NCBI GenBank assembly: GCA_930367215.1
Contig: OV884060.1
Location: 208,013,253-208,077,252 of the forward strand
Origin: Pollenia angustigena
Lineage: Eukaryota; Arthropoda; Insecta; Diptera; Polleniidae
Reading direction: 5' to 3'
DNA length: 64,000 nt
A model generated the notes under the pieces. The model was not told the origin of the DNA. It did no database searches and saw nothing but the letters and a program-made list of their open reading frames with translations. This document shows positions 47,387 through 58,216 of the stretch, in pieces (position 1 is the stretch's first letter; every line of letters starts with the position of its first letter). A program made the position numbers and the translations under genes.

Positions 47387-47963
47387 GTAAGAAAGTATAG
47401 TCGGTCAAGCCCGACCATATGATACCCTACACCACAGTATTTAAAAACACATCATGCTTATGTGTCCATGTAAATATGGATTTATCTATGTTTATAAACT
47501 TTATGAAAATCGGTTTGAAAGTTTGTGAGAGGCAGAAATTGCCCCCTGCCTCCCCTTGTGGTCCTATTTTTTAAAAACTGTATAGCTTATGTGTTCATAT
47601 AGATATGGTTCTATGTTTTAAATTTCATTAAAATCGGTTTGATAGTTTCTGAGAGGAAGATATTTCCCCCTATCTTCCCTCGTGGTCCTACGTTTCGGCC
47701 CATTTCCAATAGGCTTGGTCCTTGTGCCAATAAGAACCTATGACCCAAATTTTATCAATGTATCTCCAAAATTGCGACCTGTACTTTGCGCACAAGGTTA
47801 CATGGACAGCCAGCCAGCCGGACGGACATCATTAGTTCGACTCAGAAAGTGATTCTGAGTAGATCGGTATACTTTAAGGTGGGTCTAGGACCACTATTTT
47901 AAGGCGTTACACACATCAGCACAAATGCATAATACCCTCTCCACTATTGTGGTGTGGGTATAA
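47387..47963 (+). repeat. long interspersed repeat family A, copy 2
   Basis: Complete copy of the family described at 61257-61838, with the hairpin GTCGGTCAAGCCCGAC near the start and TTGTGGTGTGGGTAT at the end. Confidence 0.82.
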
Positions 47964-48093
47964 AAATTAATAATGAATAGTGTTTATCTTCATTTTCTTT
48001 ATGTGCACTCCTTCAATAAAAGGAAAAACCAATTTAATTTAGTCCAACCTTAGAAAACAAATTAAAATTACATGTTCCCTTTTCGTTCACATT

Positions 48094-49210
48094 CACCCCT
48101 ATCGTGAATAACAAGTGGAATTTTTGTTCCCATGAAATTTTCATTCCCCTCGAAGGGGAAAAAGCAATCGTGAATCTCATGTGAAAAATTTTTCACGCTA
48201 TCAGTTGCAGTGAATGTAAAAAAAGAAGAAATATAAAAAAAAAAACATTAAAAATCAATGAAATTTTTGTTCAAAAATATACAAGTATATAGTTTAAAGA
48301 AAAGTAAGGGTCTTCATGATATTGTTTAAAATTACCATTTGTGCAAATGGGTAAACTTGCGAGACTCGTTTCATGAAGATCCTTTTTAATTTTTGTGTAT
48401 TTTTAAACAATTAATGTCATTTCAATCAGAAACGTCAATAAAAAATATATTAAAAAAAAATAATTAAAAATATAATAAAAAACTTGAAATTTGTAAATTA
48501 TAAATGAAATTTGTTTTTAAACATGCATAAAGAAAGCCAAAAGACTAATATGCTTATATTATTACAAGAATTTATTGTTTGTGATTTATTAACACTTGAA
48601 GTTTTCATTGAAAACGGCGGTAAGAATTAAAAAAATTTGTCTGTATAAATGCACAATTGAACAGCGCAAGTTTACGAGTCAAAATTGTTGGGCAAATTTA
48701 AGAAGTTTGTGTAAATGAATTCTCATACAATTTTTGACAGTTCATTTACGAGGGTGTAAGAATGCACAGTTTGCACAGTTTACGAGACTTATAAACGATA
48801 TCATGAGGACCCTTAGTGTAAATACTAAAGCAAAATATTTAGTATTGGAGGGATAGTTTGATTACAATGTTAATTTTTTGCACTTTTTAAATTTCCAAAT
48901 ATTTTCCAAAATTCTGCCACCAAGTCAATCGAAAGTTTCACAAATCCGCAGGCAATCGACCTATTGTTTTGCATTTTGTTGAGCATACATGTTCTGTTCC
49001 CTAGCAAAAATAAAGTGAGAAAATCTAAGGGAAATGTGAACAAATTACGAGGGAAAAAATTTTTCACGATAAGGGGTATTTTATTCCCGTGAACATTTTT
49101 TCACGTTATTATTCTTCTTTGAATTACATTTTTTCATGGGAGTTGTTCATGATCGCAAATATGTGAAAAGGGGAAAAATTACGAGGGAAAAATTATTCAC
49201 GATAGGGGTG
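48094..49210. mobile_element. TIR element, CACCCCTATCGTGAATAA ends, 3-bp TSD ATT, copy 2
   Basis: Ends CACCCCTATCGTGAATAA and its complement, flanked by ATT on each side. The same family lies in opposite orientation at 40539-41209. Internal repeats of CGTGAA/TTCACG line both arms. It is interrupted by 48306-48814. A further GATAGGGGTGAATG at 49384-49397 could mark an alternative outer right end. No transposase. Confidence 0.82.
48306..48814. mobile_element. nested TIR element, AAGGGTCYTCATGATAT ends, 3-bp TSD AGT
   Basis: 509 bp. Ends AAGGGTCTTCATGATAT and the complement of AAGGGTCCTCATGATAT, flanked by AGT. The sibling copy at 40539-41209 (reverse strand) lacks this block, giving an empty site. 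No ORF of note. Confidence 0.85.
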
Positions 49211-49399
49211 ATTAGCACTTGTTGAGAATTTATTTAGTAAAAATACTCGCGGAAGTAAACATTGGCGATGGCAAATTTTTTAAGTTTGGGAATACATTTC
49301 CAAAAAAATTTGTTATGGGAATCATTCACAATACAAAATAAAAAAATATGGGAATATTATCATGGGAGTAGTTGTTTGCGATAGGGGTGAATGTTTTTT

Positions 49400-49975
49400 G
49401 ATTCTTTACAGCTTTAACGATTTTTAATAAGTACTAGACTTTGCTATTATGCCGCTGTTAGCAATTTTTTGCGAATTTCCCCATTCCTTATACTTTTAAT
49501 CAATTTTATAGCTTTTTTAAATTATTAAAAAATTTGCGAATTTTTACAAATTTTTTTTTTTGCTAATTTTTGACATTTTGTTTTTTTTAACCGATTTAGC
49601 GATTTCAAATAAATTTTGGTTTTGTTTCCAAGTTTGCGACTATTCGCGAATTTGAGCCATGTTCGTGATAGCCGCGATTTTTTCTATAAGTTTTCTGATG
49701 CCTTACAGCTTTAACAATTTTTAATAAATACTACTAGACTTTGCTTTCATGCCGCTGTCTGCAAATTTTTGCGAATTTCTGCTAATTTAAAATTTTGTAT
49801 CGAATTTTTGCCCTTCCTTGTAGTTTTAGTGACTTTTAATCAATTTAATGGCTTGTTGAATATATAAAAAATTTTCGGGAATTTTCGCTTTTTTTGCAAA
49901 TTTTCTGAATTTGTAAAATTTTTCAGAATTTATATAAAACGCTTAACATTTGCGACCTTTACTTGAAATTGCATA
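49400..49975 (+). repeat. tandem duplication of a roughly 290-bp unit (diverged)
   Basis: Two copies share GATTCTTTACAGCTTTAACG / GATGCCTTACAGCTTTAACA, ACTAGACTTTGCT and ATGCCGCTGTNNGCAA. No coding sequence. Confidence 0.6.
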
Positions 49976-49979
49976 ATAC

Positions 49980-51062
49980 GGTGGCATGTCATAACGTCCA
50001 GTATCATAGTGTTCATGGACACTATGACACTCCAAAAAGTGTCACAGTGTCCATGGACTTTATGACACTTTCAAAAGTGTCATAATGCCTATCAGAGTGT
50101 AGAGTGTCATAATGTCCAGAACATGTTTACAAACTCGAAAGCATAGCCACCTTTGCCCGGGCGAAAGGATTTTCTCCTCTATGGTAAAAAGAACTACCGG
50201 CTTCACATACTAAAGCTTCTGTGCACAGCCGGCCTTCGGCCGGGCGCAAGGATTTTCTCCTCTATGGTATTACAAAAACCGGCTTCGCTAACTAAAGCTT
50301 CTCTGCATAGCCGGCCTTCGGCCGGGCGCACTATTCGTTCCGAAACAAGGCAGATTTTAGAAGCTTTACTTAGCGAAACCGGTACTTGTTATACCATAGA
50401 GGAGAAAATCCTTTTGCACGACTGAAGCCCGGCTGTGCAGAGAAGCTTAAGTTAGCGAAGTCGGTTTTTGTTATACCATAAAGGAGAAAATCCTTGCGCC
50501 CGGCCGAAGGCCGGCTATGCAGAGAAGCTTTAGTTAGCGAAGCCGGTTTTTATTATACCATAGAGGAGAAAATCAATGCGCCCGGCCGAAGGCCGGCTAC
50601 GCGAAGAGGCTTTATTTAGCGAAGCCGGTGTTTGTTATACCATAGAGGAGAAAATCCATGCGCCCAAAAGTGTTTTCGTTATACATATATTTAATATATA
50701 CACCTAGAGAAAAAGCAGCAAAACCATTTTTAAACAAATTTTAACCATATTATGTTTAACTTAACTAAATCATTGTCACCGACAACCATATTATGTTTAA
50801 ATTAGTTTCTTTAAAAATAGTTTTGTTGGTTGTAACCATAATAAAACATGTTTTTCTCAGTGTGTATGTAGATCTTTTTTTGTATTTAACTTCTTTGGTA
50901 ATTACGGACCTTAAGACTCTTTTGAAAATGTCATAATGTCCATTTGCAAAGTGTCGTAATGTCCGTGGGCATTACGACACTTTCAAAAGTGTCACAGTGT
51001 CCGTGGACACTATGACACTTTATGGAGTGTCATAGTGTCCATGGACGTTATGACATGCCACC
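49980..51062. mobile_element. TIR element with 8-bp TSD and internal inverted minisatellite
   Basis: A 1083-bp element with ends GGTGGCATGTCATAACGTCC and its complement, flanked by the exact 8-bp direct repeat CATAATAC (49972-49979 and 51063-51070). The terminal 110 bp or so on each side are themselves alternating TGTCATAGTGTCC/GGACACTATGACA motifs. The middle holds a GC-rich minisatellite (50150-50670) and a small insert near 50690-50880. No transposase. The 8-bp duplication suggests a hAT-type enzyme, but the ends are not typical hAT. Confidence 0.85.
50150..50670. repeat. GC-rich minisatellite of about 82-bp units, orientation flips
   Basis: About six units containing GGCCTTCGGCCGGGCGC, AAGGATTTTCTCCTCTATGG, ACCGGCTTCGCTAACTAAAG and CTTCTCTGCATAGCC. 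The units run one way up to about 50350 and in reverse complement after it, so the array is a large imperfect palindrome. It is conspicuously richer in GC and CpG than its surroundings. Confidence 0.85.
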
Positions 51063-51423
51063 CATAATACGTGTACTGTAAATTGCAATCACAAGAAGTT
51101 TGGTGACTTAAAATTGCAAAAGCATGATCAAGGGAACTTTATACAACTATGGCAGGTCGCAAGCAAAACGCACCAGTTTCAGAACACCATAAAATAAATC
51201 TGGCGTTTTGCGATTTAAAATCGTGCGATTGTCAGAACATGGCCGATAGTTTTCCGAATTTCTGCGTTGCTTTGTTGCTCTTTTTGGCAAGATCCGCTGT
51301 TATAAAAAAAAGCATAAAAATCTATTACATTTTTTAAACAAATTTCGATTCGAAAGCTTTCGAATGTCGCAATACCGTTGTTGATACGTCACGAAGTTTT
51401 TTTCAATACGAAAACTCATGCGA

Positions 51424-51640
51424 ACACGTGTGCGACGATTTGGGCCCTGGGTTCGATTCCTAGCTCTGTCAAGAAAGAAAAATTATGAATAAAATTTTAA
51501 TTCATTTCATGTTGTAAAATTCCTTTCTTCATAAAAATAATTTCATGAAAATTTAATTCAATGAACTTTAGCCTGATTAAAATATCAAAAATTGGATTAA
51601 AAATCATAAACAATTTAATAAATTAACCACAATACTAATT
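51424..51640 (+). repeat. SINE-like repeat, 5'-truncated copy
   Basis: Starts near GGGTTCGATTCC (a pol III B-box match) and continues with the same tail as 21110-21308: GTCAAGAA(T/A)GAAA, CATGTTGTAAAATTCC and CCACAATACTAATTA. The A-box half is missing. Confidence 0.6.
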
Positions 51641-53480
51641 ACTTTTTTACATTTTCAATAATCTTTTCTCGACTGAGGGGGGTCAGTCCGAAGTTGAGGT
51701 TATAGCCGTTGCATAAATTAGTTATCCCGAGTCTACTGTATTCTAATTACCATTTGTTTGCGATATTTGTTTACATTTTTGTGATTGCCAATCTGACAAA
51801 AGTTGCATTACCTGATATAAATTTTTATTTCAGATGCATTGCCAGACACATAAACGACAGATATAACACAGTTCAAAAACAATAACGAAACCAAAAAGAC
51901 CTCGAACCATATCCTAACCGAACAAAAGTTTAAATTAAAAGAAATTATTACTTGTTTTGTTTGCATATAATATGCATTTGCATTTTTAATATAAAATTCA
52001 AATATGTATATATTTTTTGTTGTTGTTGTTGTTTTGTATTTTAATGTGTATTGAATGTTGTATATATAACATTTAAATTTGTTTTTTTTTTTATAAACTA
52101 TAAATACATGGTAAAGTTAAAATTAAATATATTAGAAAATAATAAATATAAATATAAAAATCAAAAAATTAAAATAAAAAAAAAAGATAAAAGCTGCCAA
52201 ATAATTTAAAGTTAAAAAAAAAACAACACAGAGAGAGAAAGACATTTAATATGTATAAAATGATACAGAGAGAGAGAGAGAGAGAGAGCTAAAAATTAAA
52301 AGGACAAACATTAAATTTATGAAAAAGAATTAAAATTATTTATAAAAAAATATATATTAATTATATTTGTGATAAGAAAACTTACAACTTAAATACTGTA
52401 GAGTAAATAGTTTAATTCTATAATTTATATACTGGTGCTTATAATTCTGTTATTAGAGATTAATACAATTAAAAAATAAAAAAAAGTTCTTAAGTTTTAA
52501 AAGATTTTACATTTGATCTTTTTGTTTTTATTATATTTTTTTATATATATATTTTTTTTTATTGTTTTTAAACAATATGCATTTAAATTGTTGTTTATTT
52601 GAAATAAATTTTTAAGATTCTTAAGATTTTTTTTTTTTGTTGTTATAATTTCTTTTATTTATGTTTGTTTGTTTTGTTTTCTTGTTAGAATCTAAAAACT
52701 AAGTACAACAAATACAGTTATTTATAAATTACAAAATACGCTGTCTTATTATTTATAATAAACTTTATTATTAAGTTTTTTTTATTGTTATTTTAAATTA
52801 ATTTGATGCATTTTTTTATTTTTTTATTTATATAGTTCACATTGTTGTTTTTGTAAAAAATATTGTATCTTTTTTTTTTTGTGTGTTTGCTTAAGGAAAA
52901 AAATGTATTTCTTTTTTTTAAATTTTTATTATATTTTCTTATTTTGTTTTTTTTTTTTTATTTTAGTATGTATATATAAAAAATACTGCTTAGTTAGTTT
53001 CGCGAAAAAATACAAAAAATTAATACAAATTATATATTTAAATAAAAAAAAAACTAAAAAAAAAAAATTATAAAAACTAAAAAAAAAAAATTTAATTATT
53101 TATGAAAAGTTTGTTGTTGTTTTTTTTTTTTTTTTTTTTTTTTTGTTTATTTCATGAGTATATTTAAAAAGATTATTTTGTTTTAGAGTAGTTTTATGTT
53201 TAAACATTTTTTGTACAAATGAAGTTTAATTTCTTTAAAAAAAAAAGGAATTTATCTGAAAGAAATTATAAATTTCGTTAATTTGTTCGTGATTTTCTTT
53301 TTTGTATAGTTAAAAAAAAACCCAAAATTATTTTTAATTAGACAAACATTTTACATTTCCTATCAATACTTGAGCAAAAAGATTTGAAATAAAAATGATT
53401 TTTAATAATTTATAAAGATTTTTGGAAAATTGCAGAACCTTAAAAAAACATAACTAAGAAAAGTTCTCGAGCCAAGAATG
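51640..53480. other. AT-rich, low-complexity unique DNA; possible 3' UTR-like stretch
   Basis: Long T or A runs, a GA microsatellite at 52268-52289 and no repeat family seen elsewhere in the window. At 51831-51833 a TTTTTATTTCAG splice-acceptor-like sequence is followed by a short open stretch. The DNA after it could be a 3' UTR, but there is no protein homology to support a gene. Apparent ORFs here are low complexity. Confidence 0.35.
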
Positions 53481-53515
53481 AATGAATCGAATTCGTATCG
53501 AAAGTTATGTGATGT

Positions 53516-53634
53516 TTTTACAACGCAAGTGATTAAGTGTAGTTGAATTTGTATGTAAAACCCTCAAAAAAAAAAAAACTGAGTGTTTTTCATATAAATT
53601 TTAATACACCTTCAATCACTTGCGTTGTGAAAAC
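53516..53634. mobile_element. short foldback element
   Basis: About 120 bp with inverted ends ACAACGCAAGTGATT around an A-run. No ORF. Confidence 0.6.
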
Positions 53635-53724
53635 AGCACTTTAATTTCATTTTGGTAAAATTTAATGGATATCGACAAGCATTTTTAAAAATGAGTCAAA
53701 ATAATGTTAATTTTTCGTTTTATG

Positions 53725-54019
53725 GGTTGATTACGGATGGCAACTCAACTTCAGTTTAGTTGTCAGCAGCGAAACCAGGCAACGCCGCGTTCCCACGACA
53801 ATCGGTTCTACGCACCGGAACGACTCGGAGTTCAACGAACACCGACCAAGGATTGTCAACTCAGCAACACCTGTTCTTCAGGTCTCGCTGCTACAACAAA
53901 AACAACAACGCCGCTCATTTTAAAATAAACATTTTTTTAATATATTTAAATATGAGCTGCGTTGTTTGATTTCACTGCTGGCAACTAAACTTCAGTTGAG
54001 TTGCCATCCGTAATCGACC
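53725..54019. mobile_element. foldback MITE
   Basis: 295 bp with complementary ends GATTACGGATGGCAACTCAA continuing as AGTTTAGTTG, about 45 bp per arm. A central higher-GC loop (53780-53900) contains short ORFs with no family resemblance. Confidence 0.75.
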
Positions 54020-54105
54020 TATTACAATAAACAAATAAATATTCGAAATCTCCCAAAATTGCAAGAAAATTTTTCTACTTCAATTAGCCTTTAATAACAG
54101 TTTAA

Positions 54106-55299
54106 ACCTTAGAGTACGAAGTGGGGACCTTAGGTCCCCCAATCTTAGTTTTTCTTTAATAACTTCGCAAATAATTTTGTTCTGGCTTTTTCCTTTTCCA
54201 ATTTTATTTAGAATTTTATTTAGAACACAATCTAAAAACTTACAAGTGGCATTTAAATATCAATCTGTTTGTAATTAGAAGGTAAGTTTTTCGTTTGGGG
54301 TACCCAAGTTACCCCGCGTCGTACTTTACGTTACAAATTTTCGTTGTTTTTTTAGGACCAAAAATGGAAAACTACAAAAGAAAATTATCCCAGCGAGCGA
54401 TAGAAACTATATAAATGACAGTGAAAAGGGTCCTAAAAATATAGAATTAGATTGGGACAGTGACCACTCTGACTATGTACCTAGTAATTATATTAGTGAT
54501 GATAGGGAAACAGAAGACGAGATTGAGGAAGAAGAACATGAACAAGCAGAAGATATTCTTCCGGATATTGACGAAATTGAAAATGATGTTGCTTTTCCTT
54601 TAAATGCGGACTATTGCACCGCTAAGTCTGGCAGAGTACGATCTTTGAAGCCATTGCCACAAACGCATAGGTTATCATGCCATATTGTGAATGTTACTCC
54701 AGGAATAACTAGTTACATGAGTGACGCTAGCGAAATTGATGAAATATTCAACCATCTTATGACACCAACTATCAAAAAGAAAATCTGTCTTCATACTAAC
54801 GAAGAAGCCAAAAGAGTGTTTGAAAAGTATAATGAAGAACATCACCAGTGGCAAAAAAATTGAAAACTGGTAACTGAATGTGAGTTGTATGCATTACTTG
54901 TAGTACTTATAATAGCTGGAGAGCTACACTGTAGAAGAGAAAATGTAAAAGAAATGTGGAGTACTGATGAATCCATTCGGAGAAATATATTTACTGCATC
55001 TATGTCTCGTGATAGATTTATTGCATTGTCAAAGTATATTAGATTTGATGATAAAACTACAAGACAAGCTCGAAAAGAGTCTGATAAGCTAGTTGCCATT
55101 AGAGAAGTGTGGGATCATTTTGTAGATAATTGCCGAAAGTCATTCAACCCTTTTGGTGAAATAACTATCGATGAACAATTATTTATGCTAACAATGAATT
55201 ATGCCAACATATAACCAACAAAAACTCATATGTCTTTGGGGGACCTAAGTGACCTCAGTCCGTACTTTATGTCAAAAATCGAGCTTCGTACTCTAAGGG
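54106..55299 (+). mobile_element. piggyBac-type element, truncated inside
   Basis: A 1194-bp element flanked by TTAA on both sides (54102-54105 and 55300-55303), the diagnostic piggyBac target site. Terminal inverted repeats read MCCTTAGAGTACGAAG. Just inside both ends are palindromic GGGGACCTNAGGTCCCC-type motifs. It carries a broken transposase gene (separate entry). Confidence 0.92.
54364..55214 (+). pseudogene. piggyBac transposase pseudogene (N-terminal half)
   Basis: A piggyBac-family DDE transposase relic. It starts with ATG at 54364 and shifts frame near 54411 into an acidic N-terminal tail (DWDSDHSDYVP, then a run of Glu). The frame then runs to an in-frame TGA at 54861-54863 and continues past it to a stop at 55212. 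The second part has the family features LLVVLIIAGE, LWS-like MWSTDESIRRNIF, MSRDRF, the FDDKTTR motif, and TIDEQLF with the first catalytic Asp. The other two catalytic Asp residues and the Cys-rich C-terminus are deleted, because the right TIR starts within about 80 bp. It is non-functional as it stands. Confidence 0.88.
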
Positions 55300-55356
55300 T
55301 TAAATAAAACTGATTTTTTTTTTACAAAATTTACATTTTTACAAAATAAAGACTTC

Positions 55357-56516
55357 GAGCCACTTTTTGGGTTAGAGATTAGCGATTAAATTAACTTAAA
55401 TATCCGTATTTACTTTTTGAGTTGTATTTGTTTAACTTTTTTTTTGCTAGGTTAAGCGACCAACGGTGGTGGTTTAAAGCTAAACTTAAACTGTCAACAT
55501 ACTCATGTTTAACATAAAAAGGGTATTCATTTAAATTTTTTTTTGGTTGGAAAAGTGGAAAAAAGAAAAATTACACTCTTATTGACGTGAACGGGTTTTT
55601 TTTTTTTTTTTTTTTTACAAACTGTCAAAAAAAAAATCTGTCAAATAATTCGTGGAAGTATTTGATATTTTTCAAGATGCCGAACAAAAGTGTTTAAAGT
55701 GAATAAATTGATTATTAAATTTAAAACGAAGTGATTGGTGTTATTTTCATCATAATATTCGACTACAAAAAGTTACTCAAAATGGCGATTGTCTGCCAAA
55801 ATTTATAATTTATTAACTTCAGCTTCTGTCAATTTTTTTTGACCCCATTTCTTTTTTTTAATTCTTTTTTAATAACTTTTTTCATTGAAAACTTATTTAA
55901 TATGAATTTTTTCATTTTGAAAGATTAAATGAAAAAGAAATGTTGTAACTATAAAAAATAATTTTTAAAATCAGAGTTGTACAATTAAAGAGTTTATAAA
56001 AAGAGATGCAATTTTTCGTACTTTGTATAAAAAATGAGCAATTTTTTATGAATGGCAACATCATTTCGTTTGACGTTTAAAGCGGAAAATTACATCTTTT
56101 TATCCTGACTTTTTTACACTTGGTTATAGTCTGATAAAAATGTAACTTTTGGTGGAATTTTTTTTCTTGTGGTTGTTGTAACAAAAATTACATTTTTCCA
56201 CTTTTCCATTTTTCCAACAAATAAAAAAACTGAAATGAATACCCTTAAAGAACTTTTGCAAAAACATAAACAAAAATACATTTTTAAACATTGCTTAGCA
56301 CTTTTATATAATTTTTCCATTCTATATTTTTTCTTTAATATATTTTTTCTTCTTCTTCTTTGAAAACATCCATATTACTTGATAAAAAGTTGACATTTGC
56401 AAAAAAATGTTGCCACCCAAAAATATCAAATTCAATTGATACTAGATTAACTTAATTCTCAGATCAGCTAATTATAGAATTTAATTAACTTAAATCTCAT
56501 ACCCAAAAAGTGGCTC
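55357..56516. mobile_element. TIR element, GAGCCACTTTTTGGGT ends, copy 2
   Basis: Inverted ends GAGCCACTTTTTGGGT. A partial second copy lies at 38375-38787 and shows the uninterrupted sequence. The two copies share AAGCGRCCAACGGTGGTGG and the block ending CCCAAAAAGTGGCTC. This copy is split by the nested element 55519-56246. No transposase ORF. Confidence 0.75.
55519..56246. mobile_element. nested TIR element, AAGGGTATTCATTT ends, 3-bp TSD AAA
   Basis: 728 bp inserted into the GAGCCAC element. Ends are AAGGGTATTCATTT and its complement, flanked by AAA on both sides. The empty site is visible in the other copy (ACATAAAGAACTTTT near 38476). The arms continue as imperfect complements (GGAAAAGTGGAAAAA and its reverse). 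No transposase ORF. The ends resemble those of 48306-48814. Confidence 0.85.
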
Positions 56517-56552
56517 TTAATGAATTAAGTTCACATTTCAAAATAAAAATTA

Positions 56553-56826
56553 ACCGGTATGTGATGGAAATCGATTAATTTCAAAACAATCCTTTTCAAA
56601 AGGTGTATTAACTTTCGATTGATTTTAAAACCCATTTCTGAATTATTTTATTTTAACGTTTTGTTCTGAATACAGTTTAACTAACATAAAAAATGAGCAA
56701 TTTATAAGGATATAGACGGAGAATAAGAAGAAAATGTGCAAGAAATCAAATTTTTAAGATACTGAAAACGATTTTATGGATTTTAAATCGTTTCTTTTTC
56801 TGAAATGATTTCCATCAGATACCTGA
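56553..56826. mobile_element. short TIR element (MITE)
   Basis: About 270 bp with near-matching inverted ends GGTATSTGATGGAAATC. AT-rich interior, no ORF. Confidence 0.55.
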
Positions 56827-56829
56827 TAG

Positions 56830-57265
56830 ACTTTATAATGAAAAAAAAAAAAAAATAAAACTTTTTCAAAAAAAAAAAACCGAAAATTTTGTAAACAAAA
56901 AATCTTGCTTAAACTTTTAAAATTGGAAATAAAGTTTGTAGAAAAAAGGAAAAAAAAACAAGTTTAAATAAACTGCCTGTTCAACAATGTTTAACGTTCA
57001 CGTTTGCATAGAAAATTTCTTTGAAAAACACTCAAGTTTTATAAAAAATATAAAATTCTATACGAACGTGTTTACATTCGAAATTGTTAACCAGGCAGCA
57101 GTATATTAAAAATTTTGCATTATTATTTATTTTCATTGAACATTGAAAAAAAAGAACGAAACTTTCTCTGATTATTATCAATATCAACTTTTTTAATAAT
57201 AAATAAATAAATTAAAAAATAAAAAAATTAAATAAATTCCAATAATAATTCCTTTTTAAAACAAT
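56830..57265. other. unassigned AT-rich DNA
   Basis: A/T runs and no recognisable gene. The segment near 56985 (CACGTTTGCATAGAAAA) resembles 38355, suggesting a decayed repeat. Confidence 0.4.
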
Positions 57266-57954
57266 CCCAGCTAGCATAGGCTGTTTGTTAGACGATTATG
57301 TTTAATATACAACTCCTAAAACAATCTTCTGATGATTATCTGACGATTAACTTAAACTTAACTTTTTTATAAATTTTTTGACACGCTCGTCTTTTAATCT
57401 TGGAATGAACCTTTTGCGATTCTCTGTAAGAGTCATATAACAATTACTAAATAAGAGCTTTTTTTTAATTATGAAATTCTATTGTCAATAAAATTTCAAT
57501 AAAACAAACCGACCTAAGGATCTGTAAAAAAGGATTTTCCGACAGGATAGTGTTGCTTTCACAACCTTTAAGGTTTGTTTCATGTAAATTGTATGAAAAT
57601 TAGAAGTTTTAACATGAAAAAGATGCGTGATGCCCCTTTTTAGGTAGCTCAGTTATACGGCTGAGCATTTCACGAGTTGTAAAATAGTCCCTACATGAGT
57701 CTCATACGACTCTTGGCATGCTTTTTATAAGACTCGTTAGATAATCTCTGCATACATCACAAACGATTCTCTTTACGATTAATACAAGCTTTTTTCGCTG
57801 CGTTATAGAAGAATTTCTCATACGAATCAGCACGTGTAACAGTTTCTCCCGTGCTAGGAATCGTCTACGATTAAAAAATAAACTCGTCGACGATCAAAAA
57901 CACTCTTTGTGAGATTCCCAATAGATTCATAGACGATTGAAAATGCTAGCTGGG
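57266..57954. mobile_element. non-autonomous TIR element, CCCAGCTAGCAT ends
   Basis: A 689-bp element whose two ends are CCCAGCTAGCAT and its reverse complement. The inside carries several ACGATT/AATCGT motifs in both orientations. No transposase ORF. Superfamily not assignable by eye. Confidence 0.55.
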
Positions 57955-58005
57955 ATGTTTGAAAATTTCGAAATACATACATAACGCACACTAAAGCATA
58001 AACAA

Positions 58006-58216
58006 GCACAACTCAAAATTTAAAAATGTTTAGGAGGGACAGACAACTGGCTTCAAAAACATGATCGCAATTTTTTAATCAAATTAAGTTTCACAAGTCT
58101 TAAAGAAATGTTAAAGAATACAGTGACGCAAAAGAAATTTTTGTGGTCGCTATACAACATTTGATTTGTGAACTGGTTTAAAAAAAAAACCAATTTTGAT
58201 AAATTTTGAGTTGTGC
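58006..58216. mobile_element. short TIR element (MITE)
   Basis: 211 bp bounded by inverted GCACAACTCAAAATTTA at both ends. No ORF. No clear target-site duplication. Confidence 0.6.
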
